Below, in pieces: positions 24,800 through 36,150 of a DNA stretch of 64,000 nt. Both the position numbers and the translations under genes were made by a program. Location: the NCBI GenBank assembly GCA_035235625.1, contig CP141144.1, forward strand, positions 25,975,014 through 26,039,013, written 5' to 3'. The notes below the pieces were generated by a model, which was given only the letters and a program-made list of their open reading frames with translations, ran no database searches and was not told the origin of the DNA. How positions within the stretch are numbered: position 1 is the stretch's first letter; the number at the start of each line of letters is the position of its first letter. This stretch comes from Saururus chinensis. Lineage: Eukaryota > Streptophyta > Magnoliopsida > Piperales > Saururaceae.

Positions 24800-26515
24800 T
24801 AACGGAGTTACAAAAAGGATACAATGTTATACACATTTTGTCTCCTCATTCTTTAAAACTACAACCAGTATGAAGGAAGAATAAAACCTAAGAATTGAAG
24901 AATATTTTATAGCAAGTGTAAACAGAGCCTGCAAATGCTAACAGGAAAAAGGGAAAGAAGAACATTTTACAGCAAAGTACTATATTCCCCCTAAATAAAT
25001 AGTCCATGGATAACCAAATGCTATATGTCCTAGAAATCCGGAGATAGAAAATCATAACTTTAAGATTGATGTTGCCGAGTTAATATGGCCTTAATTATGC
25101 AACGTAAAAATCACCTCAAATCATATACTAACTTGGTTGCAAAATATAACAGAAAAAACTTTGTGGTCTACACCTCGAAATATCTCACTTCTAATCCCAC
25201 AGCCCAATTAAAAAGAGCAAATTAATATAACACGAAAATAAGCATATTTAAATCATTTGTCCCAACTAAATCTATACAACGAAAAACTTAAAAAAAACCA
25301 AGCACTTTCACTTTTCCAAAACATTAACTAAAACATACATACCCTTGTACCTAACTAAAAAATTAACTAAAACATAGAGCAAATCACAATGTTCCTAAGT
25401 TTAACAAGTGAATATCAGTATAAACATAAATGGTGGATCACACAAAAATACCTAACAAGGTTTCAAAAATCTCTGGAATATTGCACAGTTGATGGAATAA
25501 GAACTCCTTCAAAGTACCTATTTATCTTTCATATGCAGGTAAGCAATAGTTTAAAAAACTATATCATCATTGCAATATTGCTGCCTGTAACATAGTTGCC
25601 GAATCAGTTACATGTCTACCTATAAAGCTTGAAATATTATGGTACAATTCCAATAATCAAAGTTCCATCATCAAGTTTATGATTGCCAAACATTGATAGG
25701 AACTATATTATGAACAATCAACCCTACTGATAGTCATTGTTCTTATAGGTCTGACCACAAAGCGGTCATTCTTATTAGGATATACAAAAGCAAACGACAA
25801 TTTAGCATCTCTTCTTCTTGCTTGAGGATCAACCTCTTTGACCGAAAAAAGTTTATAAATGTGTACAGTTCATGTCCAGGAAAAAAGGTATTAAAAAAGA
25901 CTTCAAGAGGGGTAATATAAAATTTAATATACCATATATATCAATTCATGAATTGTAGCATCCTTCCATGTTTAAATTTATACTTCATCCTTGGGTTCCT
26001 TATCTCTCATTGCAAAATCTTCATTGGAATGGTGCCCACCAATCTACAATAAATATAAAGCATTTAGACAGAACAACCAAATGACAAAAGGAGAGCTACA
26101 TAATATGATTAGTGTGACACTCATCGAAGTTGGATTCATCACCATGTTTGAGAATATCTACAAAATAACCTGGCTTTCTTTTTTTTACAAACTCGATTCC
26201 AAAGACTAGATTCAATACAAATTGTTACATAGTAGCATCATGCAGAAAAATTACCTCATCTATTTTCCAAATCGTACAAATTGTCTTCAACCTTCCAAGA
26301 TTATATATAACATGACTTAACAAAATGGTACAAAATGTTATCAACCTTCTGTGATTGCATATAGCATCACTTAGCAAAATGGCAAAAAATATTTTCAACC
26401 TCCTGCATAAAAAACCACTTAAAATTGTAATCAGTAAAAGCTTATAAAAACTGATTTTATACTTCATGTTCAATTAATAACGAGTGATTAATATCTATTT
26501 TTACCCAAATTGGCT
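24800..26515. other. Unassigned AT-rich MULE interior
   Basis: No gene seen. Low-complexity AT-rich sequence downstream of the transposase gene; it may hold its 3' UTR and intron remains of captured genes. Confidence 0.4.
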
Positions 26516-29092
26516 TCAGCTAAACCTCAGTTGAGGTTTAGGAATCTGCAAGTGGCTTGATTCTATGGGAGGCATACTGACTTGCTGATGCACAATGTAA
26601 ATAAATTTACTAAATCATATTTTGCTAAAACTATCAAATAAAATGCTTTAGTTAAAGCAAATGATTGAACTTACCTCAAGTAAGTTGGAAAAACTTTTGA
26701 TACCTCTAGGAGTATCTTCGCAACAAAATAAATCCTATAATACATGCCAATAATTTAGAATTATATAGAATACAAAAAGACATGTGATAGTATCTATAAC
26801 ACCGTGAATAAATATAATTACTTGAGGTGGCTGAAACATTGGGATATGAGGTCGAAGCTGCAATTGAGGCAATTGAGTACATGAGGCGGGAGACTGCTGA
26901 GTACTTGGACTTGATTGCTTTTTTTTCTTGTGATGTCTCTCAAGGCAACCCCTCTTCCTCGCAGCTGCTTTACCACCACGAGTACGTTTCTCCCGTATTT
27001 TTATCCCTGATGCAGGTACCTCAATATTTTGGTCATTGATATCCTTTTCTGCGAGGGTCTCATGCATATTTGCAGCCCTATCTTGAAGCTCATTTTGATG
27101 AGTTTGCTTCAATTCCTCATCTATTACTTGGGACATAATTTTAGCTTGAATCATTGTTGCCTTATATTCCACTTCAGATTCAGCACCCCGTGCTGCTATG
27201 GCAATCAATATACGTGACAACTCCATGAAGCGTGTTCCCATAGCCTTATGTGGGTCAGTGTCAGTAGTTGTTGAAGTTGAATTCATTATGACCTGAACTT
27301 TTGCATCTCTTGACCACCGTCTAATTATGTATTGGGGAGGGAGCATCTTCACACATCTATTATCAAACACTTTCAATGAATGACTGCATAGTATTCCTGC
27401 AAATTCAAACTTCTTACAACTGCAAACAACTGTGTGATCTTGTAAATCAAATGTGACATTGTGTTGACCATGCTTTCCTACAACTTTGAACTCCATTGTT
27501 GTTCCTTTCTCTATATATTCATGAATTTCACAATCTAAGTGATCTTGATACTCACTTAAAAATATTTCAAAAGCAGCTGGGGTATAAATTTTTGCCGCTT
27601 GTGCTAACATTTTAGAGAACATGAGTAACCTAGGAGTTCTATCCAACATTTTAAAATCAGCTTGTAACTCTTGAAAACGTCGATCATCTACTAATCTATC
27701 AAAATGATGAAGAAACTCCATAGGATTTATTTTAGAATTTACATACCTCCTCAAAATACTGTTCATAGATTCACTGCACTGTGTGGACTTCATTCCCGCA
27801 CAAAAATGATGTCGACCATAAGCCATAGCCCATTTTTCCTTCTCACGAAACAACTGAAGCAACCACGGATGATCTTTAACTGTATATTTTTCAATCATCC
27901 TATTCCATCCCTCTAAGAACTCCTCCTCTGTTTCAAACTCAAATATGCATTGTTTTAGATCTCTTGCAAATGACTGAAACTTTTCAAAAACATGGCTGAG
28001 ATGTTCAGCTGCATTCTGATATATATGCCATATACATAAGCGATGATGGGTTTCTGGCATAACAACTCGAATAGCTTTAGCCATTGCTGCACATTGGTCT
28101 GTAATGATAGTAACCGGTTTCTTACCAGACATTGCAAAAAGATAAGTCTCAAGTAACCAAATAAAAGAATCAGCAGTCTCATCATATAACAAGGCAGCCC
28201 CAAATATGGTATTTTGGCGATGATGATTTACACTAGTGAACAATGCACATGGCCAATTTATGTTAGTAGTTCTATACGTGGTATCAAAGCTTATCACATC
28301 CCCAAAATTCTCATAGTCTACTATCATCCTTGCATTTGCCCAAAAGATATTAGTTATCAGACTATCTTCATCCAACTGCATTGAGTAGAAGAAAGATGGA
28401 TTATCCTTTTGTTTTCTTTTGAAGTATTCTAACAAAGCCGCTGCTTCTCCTTTTTCCATCACCTTTTGACGCTTAGTACGTAAATAATTTTTCAGATCCA
28501 CTGCAAGAAACCCTACATTTTGTTGACCACCAGCTTGGCTTGCTTGCAAAGCTATAGAATCTTTAGGTGGAATGCCTACACTTGCCGCTGAATCAGCCAA
28601 CACAGATTGAGACATACTCATGTGTCTATGTGAATTCAAAAATGGAACCTTTGTTGGGGTCACAACCATGTGATTATGACTTGGCTCAAATTGTACAATT
28701 TTATACATGTCATCTACAAGCTTGATAACCATCATAGCTAAACAGCCCGTTCTTGTTTCTGGACGAGGATTCTTCACCACTCTATTTCTTTTATCTTCAA
28801 CTCTTTTGCCTTCTTTTGAACAACAAAATCTTCGCATTCTAATTATGCCATCTTTTTTCCATTTTCATCCTCTTCGAATGCTAAATCCAATTGTTGCACT
28901 ATAATCATTGTAGAATTTGTAAGCCATCTCCTCTGTTGCAAACTCCATTCCAATATTTGGTACTCTTTCTTCTACTTCATGAAAATCTAATTTCCGACAA
29001 GCAGAGTTTACTTGGCTCCCTATTTGAATGTCATTTTGTTCATCACCTTCATTATGCCCATCACATCGAACACTTGACCCCTCACTTGCCAT
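26516..29092 (-). CDS. FAR1/FHY3-type MULE transposase, one in-frame stop
   Basis: Three coding exons: 26822-29092, 26675-26734 and 26516-26584, all phase 0, 800 codons including the final stop. Start chosen at ATG 29092 (MASEGSSVRCDGHNEG); an upstream in-frame ATG at 29110 lies before a possible splice acceptor. Domains: FAR1 DNA-binding region (residues ~49-145, MEFATEEMAYKFYNDY and RFCCSKEG), MULE transposase core with DDE candidates Asp270 (VISFDTTYR), Asp332 (TIITDQC) and Glu441 (STQCSESMN), and a SWIM zinc finger (CSCKKFEFAGILCSH, ~557-571). The spliced C-terminus ends QIPKPQLRFS. Codon 76 (28865-28867) is TGA inside the FAR1 domain, where a sense codon is expected; the rest is open for over 700 codons, so the nonsense change is recent or a sequencing error. 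The right TIR probably drives it. Confidence 0.9.
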
Positions 29093-29199
29093 TGCCCTAC
29101 ACAAGTCCATAAAAATATTATGAAGAAAAGAAGGGAATATATTCAAAATTTTGAAACTAAGACATTTTATTAGTGTGTAACAAAATACTATATGGCTAT

Positions 29200-30115
29200 A
29201 TTGTAGCAATATTGCTGCAATGTTAGAGCAATATTGCTGCAAAGTTGGAGTAATATTGCGCCAACAGTGTAGCAATATTGCTCCAAGGTTGGAGCAATAT
29301 TACCCCAATGTTGATGCTATATTACTTCAAGGTTGGAACAATATTGCTCCAACAGTGGAGCAATATTGCTCTGATGGTATAGCAATATTGCTCCAAGGTT
29401 GGAGCAATATTGCTCCAATGTTGATGTAATATTGCTCCAACCCTATAGCAATTTTGCTCCAAGACATATATAAATTAAAGGCATCAAAATCATAGAACAT
29501 TTCAGGTTGGAGCAATATTGCTCCAATGTTGGAGCAATATTGCTCCAATGTTGATGCAATATTGCTCCAAGTTGGAACAATATTGCTCCAAGGTTGCTCC
29601 AAGGTTGGAGCAATATTGCTCCAAGGTTCATGCAATATTGCTCCAAGTTGAATCAATATTGCTCCAACCCTACAACAATATTGCTGCAAGGCTTATATAA
29701 ATTGAAGGCATCAAAATAATCGAACATTAAAGGCATCAAAATCATCGGTAAACATTTAAAGGCATCAAAATCAATGAACAGTTTCAGGTTGGAGCAATAT
29801 TGCCCCAATGTTGGAGCAATATTGCCCCAATGTTGATGCTATATTGTCCAAGGTTGGAGCAATATTGCTCCAATGTTAGAGCAATATTGCTCCAATGTTG
29901 ATGTAATATTGCTCCAAGTTGGAACAATATTGCTCCAAGGTTGGAGCAATATTGCTACAAGGTTGATGCAATATTGCTCCAAGTTGGAAGAATATTGCTC
30001 CAAGGTTGATGCAATATTGCTCCAAGTTGGAGCAATATTGCTCCAATGCTGATGCAATATTGCTCAAGGTTGGAGCAATATTGCTCCAACCCTCCAGCAA
30101 TATTGCTGCAAGGCT
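29200..30115 (-). repeat. Palindromic 22-bp minisatellite, right array
   Basis: Mirror of the left array with the same TTGGAGCAATATTGCTCCAA core and GATGCC spacers. It begins ~110 bp upstream of the transposase start codon, so the array sits directly in front of the gene. Confidence 0.92.
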
Positions 30116-31751
30116 TATATGAATTGAAGGCATCAAAATAATCGAACATTTAAAGGCATCAAAATCATCGGCAAGCATTTAATTGATATAAAGAGAAGAC
30201 AAAGGGGACACTCTGAAATCCTTTTATGCATGGCAGGTTTCGTGAACATGAGAAATGAAACCATTCGGTGTTCACAATCATTAGTAAACAGGCAACAAAA
30301 AATTCCAAAGTGGAAAAGATACAATTTTTCCTGAAAAAAGCAAAACAGAGATGAGGCTCTGGACAACATAATTTTGATTTGCAAGATACGAAAAGGCCTC
30401 ACTTTGTCGATCTAGGACTTCAGATTAAAAAATAAAAAAAACACAAAGCATATGCAGTTTCATCAGTAGATAGGCAACAAAAAATTCCAAAGTGGAAAAG
30501 ATACAATTTTTCCTGGAAAAAGCAAAACAGAGATGAGGCTTTGGACAACATAATTTTGATTTGCAAGATACGAAAAGGCCTCATTTTGTCGATCTAGGAC
30601 TTCAGATTAAAAAATAAAAATAAACACAAAGCATATGCAGTTTCATCAGTAGACAGGCAACAAAAAATTCCAAAGTGGAAAAGATACAATTTTTCCTGGA
30701 AAAAGCAAAACAGAGAAGAGGCTATGGACAACATAATTTTGATTTTGCAGGAGACGAAAAGGCCTCACTTCGTCGATCTAGGACTTCAGATTCAAAAATA
30801 AAAATAATCACAGAGCATATGCAGGTTATACTCTCCGACATATAGAAGCGTGGTAAGCTGAAAGAAAGCCCATCGAAAAATGCGGAACAAACGAAACGCA
30901 GGTCGGTGGAAATGTGGTAAAAAGCAAAAAATTCAGTTTTCTATTCTTTAAAGAATCTGGGATGGAGTAGTGACGGAAGCTTGCAGTAAACACAATGTGG
31001 TCAAAACCCAGAAATTATATGTGAAAGAAAATGGAACATAAAGTCACTTGGGCGCGCAGTAAACACAATGCAGAAGTTGTCCGTGAAAGAAAATGGAATA
31101 GAAAAATAATCAAAGTTCCTTTTTTTCCCCTGGAATGACGGATAGAGACAAAATAAAAAATACATAAGCGCATCTGCATCTCAAGTTCATTTGTTGTACC
31201 TCAACGATATCCTTTTCCGACTGTCGGACGGGAATCAGACTGATTTGCAGGAGCGAGCGCCAACAGACTGCACCTCCTATTTCGATTTTTATGCGCCGGC
31301 TGCCTCTGAGAATGTTGCTGCCTGACCACTCTTCTTCGGCGTCGATCACCGCTTCTCTGGTCACCGGGATGGGTGAGTTGCAGAGCGCTCGAAGGATCGC
31401 TGGGGTGGGTGGGAGCGGGAGTTCTGGGTTCCTTGAAGAGTACTCCACTCTTCTCCGGCGTTGATCGGTGCGCTCTGGTCACCAGGTGGGAGCGGGAGCA
31501 GCGGGATGCAGGAGTTGCAGAGCGTAGCGGTGATCGTCGCTGGGATGGGTGGGAGTTCTGGGTTCCTTGAAGACCACTCCACTGGCCTGGCCCGGCTCTA
31601 ATACATATCTTCGCCCGGTCTTGTGTTCACGAAAACCATTCACCCGGGTCACCGAGTAACCCGTCTCCTGCTGCCACCTGATGACGTGGTTTCACCTGAT
31701 TGGGCACTCCCACCCACCCCGGTGGGAGTGCATCACAGCCGATCCGAAGCG
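29350..31751 (-). repeat. Right terminal inverted repeat of the MULE
   Basis: Reverse complement of the left arm, slightly shorter because it has a single copy of the ~92-bp GC-rich unit and fewer short units near the minisatellite. The transposase start codon lies ~260 bp inside its inner limit, with a possible splice acceptor just before it, so this arm probably supplies the transposase promoter. Confidence 0.92.
31704..31731. repeat. Subterminal hairpin, right TIR
   Basis: Mirror copy of the 11-bp stem and 6-base loop at 12173-12200, again 20 bp from the element end. Confidence 0.85.
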
Positions 31752-31760
31752 ATGCCAGCC
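31752..31760 (+). repeat. Right 9-bp target-site duplication of the MULE
   Basis: ATGCCAGCC immediately after the element, a perfect copy of 12144-12152. Confidence 0.96.
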
Positions 31761-32810
31761 AGGGAACAGGGCAAGCAGCCGAGCCCCACCATGGACGGCA
31801 CAAGGAAGGAAGTGGCCCCGTCTTCAATCAGAGTCTGAAACACAGGCAGGCATACAAATGAGCCTTTCAATTTAGTCTATATGCAGACGAACTGAGTCAA
31901 TCAAACTCACTTTCATGGCCGACTCAGTGGTTGCAATGACAAGCGGCACAATGCCCTCCTGTACTTCTGGGATGCTCCAGTTGTGATTGAATGCATAGCC
32001 ATAGTCGTTGCCTCCTATTTCTCCCACAATGAAAAGGGTGTTCCTCAATATGAACCCACAATCTGTGGAGATTAGATTCAGACAAAATTATTTTGTGCAA
32101 ACACAGCCATGAACAAGAAATTGGTGGACGGAAACAAACGAGGTAGACTGGCTAACTGAAAGATGATTGGCCGAGTCCACTCGGAAGAAATTGGACAAAT
32201 TATCGATATAATTTACCTGATGTTCCAGAGCAAATTGAAGGCAGAAGCTTCTGGAACCAGTCGAGCTGAACACTCAAGCTGTCCCGCGTCTCCATGGGAA
32301 TCCCTGTCTTGGCAAAGAAGTCTGCATCCAGGGCTGTCGCTCCTGCCACTGCGAAATTGGCCCCATACTTGAAATTCTTCTCGTTTGAGTGAGGCAGGTA
32401 AGGAGGCACAAACGGGATCTCCAGAGCTTCAGCTGTCAGTACAACAAGATCAAACAAGACAGTAAGCTGCACTTTAGTGTCTACAGAAACATAACTATTG
32501 ATCAAGAGACCTGGTACCTAGGAAGTCGATGATCAAGCGGCCATCAGAGTATCTGCCGGTGGGGTGATGGAAGAAGGTTTCCCCATAGGGCGGTCGGCCT
32601 GAAGAGCTGTTGGCTTCAGAGTAGAGCAAGTTTCCTGTGTCCGTGAGGGAGTCACCGAAGCTGAATATGGAGTTGTAGCAGTTTGATAGGGACTCAATTG
32701 GGGACAATAGGAAAGCTGCAATGAAGATGAGAATAAGGTGGAAGGGAGGGAAAGGGGAGGCTTCCATCGCTAAAAGCTAGCACCAGACCCAGCGACTGGA
32801 CTGATTGAGG

Positions 32811-32818
32811 TATTTATG
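32811..32818 (-). promoter_or_regulatory. Candidate TATA box of GDSL copy A
   Basis: CATAAATA on the minus strand about 45 bp before the start codon. The paralogue has a similar ATAAAT at about 45690-45696. Confidence 0.4.
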
Positions 32819-33317
32819 GTAAGGTGTGTTCAGCCATCTGCCCCTGTACGTCTATATATGACTTGACATGTCATGCAGTTGGGACCATCACTACCATGGA
32901 TTTAATCACAATTGAGACTATAGCACTGATCGTAGATCTACCAACGTACTAATTTATGCCCTTTGTTTATTGCCGACTGGACATGCAGCTGGGCTCAAAA
33001 TGGACGTCTCCCTCGCCAATAAACTCGGAACAAGACATGCAAAACAATTAACTCGGGAAAAGCGTGCGAGGCATAGATCGCCGTCTCGGCGAGATCTCGC
33101 CGAGATCTCTCCCGGCATCTCTACCGAGCCGCGAGATCTGGCAGAGATAAAAATCCAATTCTCGGCGAGATCCTACCCTCGGCATCTCTACCAAGCCGTG
33201 AGATCTGACAGAGATAAAAATTCGAGATCTTGCCGGGATAGCCGAGATTCAACGAGACCGGGATTCCTCCCGAACTATTGCTTCTCTCAGTCTCAGCTGG
33301 TGGACATTTTTGCGCCA

Positions 33318-33527
33318 ATGGCTAACGCGGCCAGCCCGGTTGCTCCCATGGTGGAGGTACAGGAGCCGTCCCAGTCCGAGCCAGTGGAGTCAACTAATTA
33401 TTGGCAACTAGCGCCCATGCCGGAAGAGCTCATTGCCAAGGCCATACCTCCGGTAAAGCGGGAGTACCTTCACCCGCCGCCTGTCCGGTCCTCCTCTTTC
33501 TCCAACAGCAGAATCCGCTCCTTCTGA
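33318..33527 (+). pseudogene. Captured 5' exon of tRNA-dihydrouridine synthase 3-like gene
   Basis: An ATG-initiated frame reading MANAASPVAPMVEVQEP, then NYWQLAPMPEELIAKAIPPV and KREYLHPPPVRSSS. This resembles the N-terminal start of plant DUS3, ahead of its zinc-finger region. Only the first ~65 residues are present, and none of the catalytic TIM-barrel domain. Confidence 0.55.
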
Positions 33528-33784
33528 CAAAAAAAACTTTCCCAATTCATTTATCTTCCATCAGTGCTTCTCAATTTGGCAACTGAGGTGCACATATTTG
33601 TCTTATGTATTTTATTTATTTCTATTTGAATTTTTATCTGTTTTATTGGGTTTCTTGATTTGTTCTTACTGTCAGTCTCAGATGTGGGCCAACTCCCTTG
33701 TTGTGCTAGGCCTGATGCTTAGAGAAGGCCTATTGCCAAACAAATATTTAGTACCTAGTACCTACCCTTCTCAGGGTCTGTTCT

Positions 33785-34760
33785 GGTTTTGAAGCTTTGT
33801 ACTTCTGGGTTTGAAGCTTTGAGTATAGGAAAAATGCTTCATGGATATGTGATCAGAGGGAAGTTGGAATCCGATGTTTTCATCGAAAATTCCCTCATCG
33901 ACATGTATGCCAATTGTGATGATTTGGGGTCTGCACGGAGGGTGTTTGATGGAATGAACGACAGAGACAGTGTATCGTGGACTGCCCTTGTTACTGCTTA
34001 CACAAATGAGGGTCTTTTGAATGAGGCAATTGAAATTTTTGAGTCCATGCAGATGACTGGCATTGAGCTGGATACAATATCCGGGCTTTGCTCGGAGTGG
34101 GAGGATTGGAAAAGCCCTTTTGCTCTTGCCGGAAATGCGAGAAAGTGGACTGGAACCTGGTGTTAGTTCTTGGAATGGAATTTTGTCTGGGTGTGTGCAA
34201 AATGGGTGCTTTGAGGATGCATTAGACATTTTAAACGAAATGCTTTTGTCTCAGAGCCCCAATGCTGTCACTATAGTTACCATACTTTAGGCTTGCGCTG
34301 GATTAGAAGAATTGAAGCTTGGAAAGGAAATTCATGCGTATGCCATTAAACAAATTTTTTTGACAAATATCTTTGTATGTGGCTCCTTGATTGCTATGTA
34401 CTTGAAGTTCAGGAAAGGCAATAATGCCCAGTGATTTTTTGTGAAAATTGAAAATAAGAACACTGCTGTATGGAATGAGATGATCTCAGCCTATGCAAAT
34501 GAGGGGAAGATGAAACTGGCACTGCAGCTTTTTTATTTGGTGCAGGTTGATGGCTTGCAACCCGATTTGATCACGTATAATACTTTGCTTGCTGGGTTTG
34601 CAAGGAATGAACAGAAGTCTATGGAGTTGGTGTTATCGAATGTGTTTGTGATGCTTGTGGTGTTTGTGAGTTTGGTCTGTGGGTTTCCTGTGAGAATGGG
34701 CAGGTGTCTGGTTGTAGAATTGTGGTGTTATCCTGTTGGTTTCAGCTGGAAACATGTGTG
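33785..34760 (+). pseudogene. Captured pentatricopeptide-repeat (PLS-class) gene fragment
   Basis: PPR motifs follow each other: GKMLHGYVIRGKLESDVFIE, NSLIDMYANCDDLGSARRVF, DSVSWTALVTAYTNEGLLNE, then in another frame GIGKALLLLPEMRESGLEPG-like and FEDALDILNEM, and later NEMISAYANEGKMKLALQLF and LITYNTLLAGFARNEQ. PPR proteins bind organellar RNA; this one lacks both termini and has a frame change near 34085 and stops, so it is a relic carried by the TIR element. Confidence 0.8.
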
Positions 34761-35006
34761 AATATAATTCCCTGTTGTGATATATACTTGAAGTTTGCTC
34801 TATATTCAATTACTGTGTTAATGTAAAACTTTGTTTCTTTTCGTTGGAGTTAATTTTATATGTTGGGTGATGGTGTTGCAATGACTTGTTACTGTTTTAT
34901 AATCACCTGAACGTTTGTTATTGTTTTACAAGATCTCTCTGAGATTTCATCTCTTTGGGCTACCGAGACGAGACCGAGATCCGAGACAGCGAACCATGGT
35001 GTGAGG

Positions 35007-36150
35007 GCGTTGAGTATCTTATATTTGTTGGTCTCCGTCGTAGGCTCGGCCTATACTAGCCCCATATCAACTAGTTGCGGGAAACCGGTTTATATTAGGG
35101 GTTTAAGTATGAGGCATTCTTTTGAAAATCCGGTAAGTCTTCTCCCTTAATCTTGTTTTCCTTTCTCTTTTCTCTTAATCTCCCTTCCTTTTTTCTCCTC
35201 CTGATATTTATCCATGCCTCTTCTACTCCTATCATCATCTTTATTTCTATTGTCTATGAATCTCTTCTGCCTCATTTGCCGTCCATGGCTTGAAAGTTGG
35301 TTGCTTATTTTTTTATTGCATCTGCCCGACAACTTAATTGGTGAGTTTTCTCAACTAGTTTTTTAAATTCAGGTTGCTCGTCGAAGTGTCCTAGTTCTTC
35401 CTCATTAGGGTTGGAGGATTTAGAACTAATGAGTTGATTTTTGTTAAAGAGATTAATTTCTTATGTTTTGTTTTTTTTTAAAAAAAATGATTGACTATAT
35501 GCTAATTGGATTTTGTAATAGTGAAATTTTGGTCTGGGGAGGGGTGAAAGGAACATGCTAGGTTTTGCTATCTGTGTTATTATTCTAGTGGTCATGTTGG
35601 TAAGCTCCTCTTGTGCCCTTTCTTTTTCTTATTTCCTTTGTTTCACTATAATTCTATGTTTATATTGTTGTCGGATAAGTCAAAATTCTAGACTAGTTGC
35701 CTTGATTTAAGTTAGCACGGTTGGTAGTGTGGAGATTGAAGGATTGTATTGAGTTTATTGGTTTCTTAATTATTCAATTATTTCCAAGTTTTGTAATTAG
35801 TTTGTGCCAAGAAAATTCTAAATGTGGCAGTGGTGGAAGCCAGGACCTTACTTGTTGTTGCAACCTTTTTTGAATTAGTTGAGACTTCTTTTTTGCTCTG
35901 AATTAATGGCCCTCATGAAAAACGAACAACTTCCGGGTTTCCCGATTAAAGAGTGAATGTTCGCCTTGGAGTTGAAAAATAAACAATGTTTTATGTTGAT
36001 AGGAAATGTAGAATGATAACTTATTGAAATAGGTTGAAATGAATAATGTTTTGAATGGTCAAATAGGTTCAAGTGAAATTTTGAGCAAGTTTAACTAATT
36101 TTTTTTTTAATATTATGAAGAAGCTATTGCTAAAATTTTTCAAAATAAGC
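35007..36150. other. Spacer between units A and B
   Basis: 35007-35100 continues the GDSL 5' flank shared with about 45935-46040. The remainder is T-rich non-coding sequence with no gene recognised. The duplication junction should lie near 36100-36180. Confidence 0.45.

Larger units (their letters stand above)
12153..31751. mobile_element. Giant Mutator-like element (19,599 bp) with long TIRs, Ulp1 protease and FAR1-type transposase
   Basis: The ends are mirror images: CGCTTCGGATCGGCTGTG at the left and its complement at the right, bounded by a perfect 9-bp duplication. The TIRs run about 2.4-2.55 kb with only about three differences in the first ~185 bp, so insertion or homogenisation is recent. 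Contents from left to right: left TIR with palindromic minisatellite, Ulp1-type protease gene (+), captured UFL1 and MAPKKK fragments (+), central minisatellite, captured kinase fragments (mostly -), FAR1-type transposase (-), right TIR. MULEs carrying Ulp1-like genes (Kaonashi type) and foldback-like FARE elements with FAR1-related ORFs are known from Arabidopsis; this element combines those traits with multiple gene capture. The transposase carries one in-frame stop and the protease has frame breaks, so this copy may need activity supplied by a relative. Confidence 0.95.
10263..32767 (-). pseudogene. GDSL esterase/lipase copy A, split by a 19.6 kb MULE
   Basis: A five-exon secreted GDSL-type esterase gene of the sinapine-esterase/At1g28590-like group. 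Exons on the minus strand: 32518-32767, 32217-32432, 31911-32062, exon 4 as 31752-31834 plus 11950-12152, and 10263-10501. The MULE 12153-31751 sits in exon 4. Counting one copy of the 9-bp duplication, exon 4 is 277 bp, exactly as in the intact paralogue at 42726-45647, and every other exon also has the same length. The reading frame is otherwise open, with signal peptide, FGDSLTDTG block, GEIGGNDYGY block and WDGVHGTEALY block all present. Read-through from exon 4 into the element meets a stop after six codons, giving about 239 residues with the Ser nucleophile but without the C-terminal Asp-His pair. The gene is therefore probably null, and recently so. Confidence 0.93.
33072..34998. mobile_element. 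Gene-capturing TIR element (1927 bp, Pack-type)
   Basis: Absent from unit B, where the flanks join directly near 45935. Direct repeats GTGCGAGG (33064-33071) and GTGTGAGG (34999-35006) flank it, 7 of 8 identical. Its ends are inverted: CATAGATCGCCGTCTCGG at the left against CATGGTTCGCTGTCTCGG read inward from the right, 15 of 18. Subterminal regions are full of GAGATCTCG-type short repeats. Inside are pieces of two unrelated host genes (DUS3 and a PPR gene) and no transposase. An 8-bp duplication and CA start suggest hAT; gene capture and 8-9-bp duplication also fit a Pack-MULE. Confidence 0.8.
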
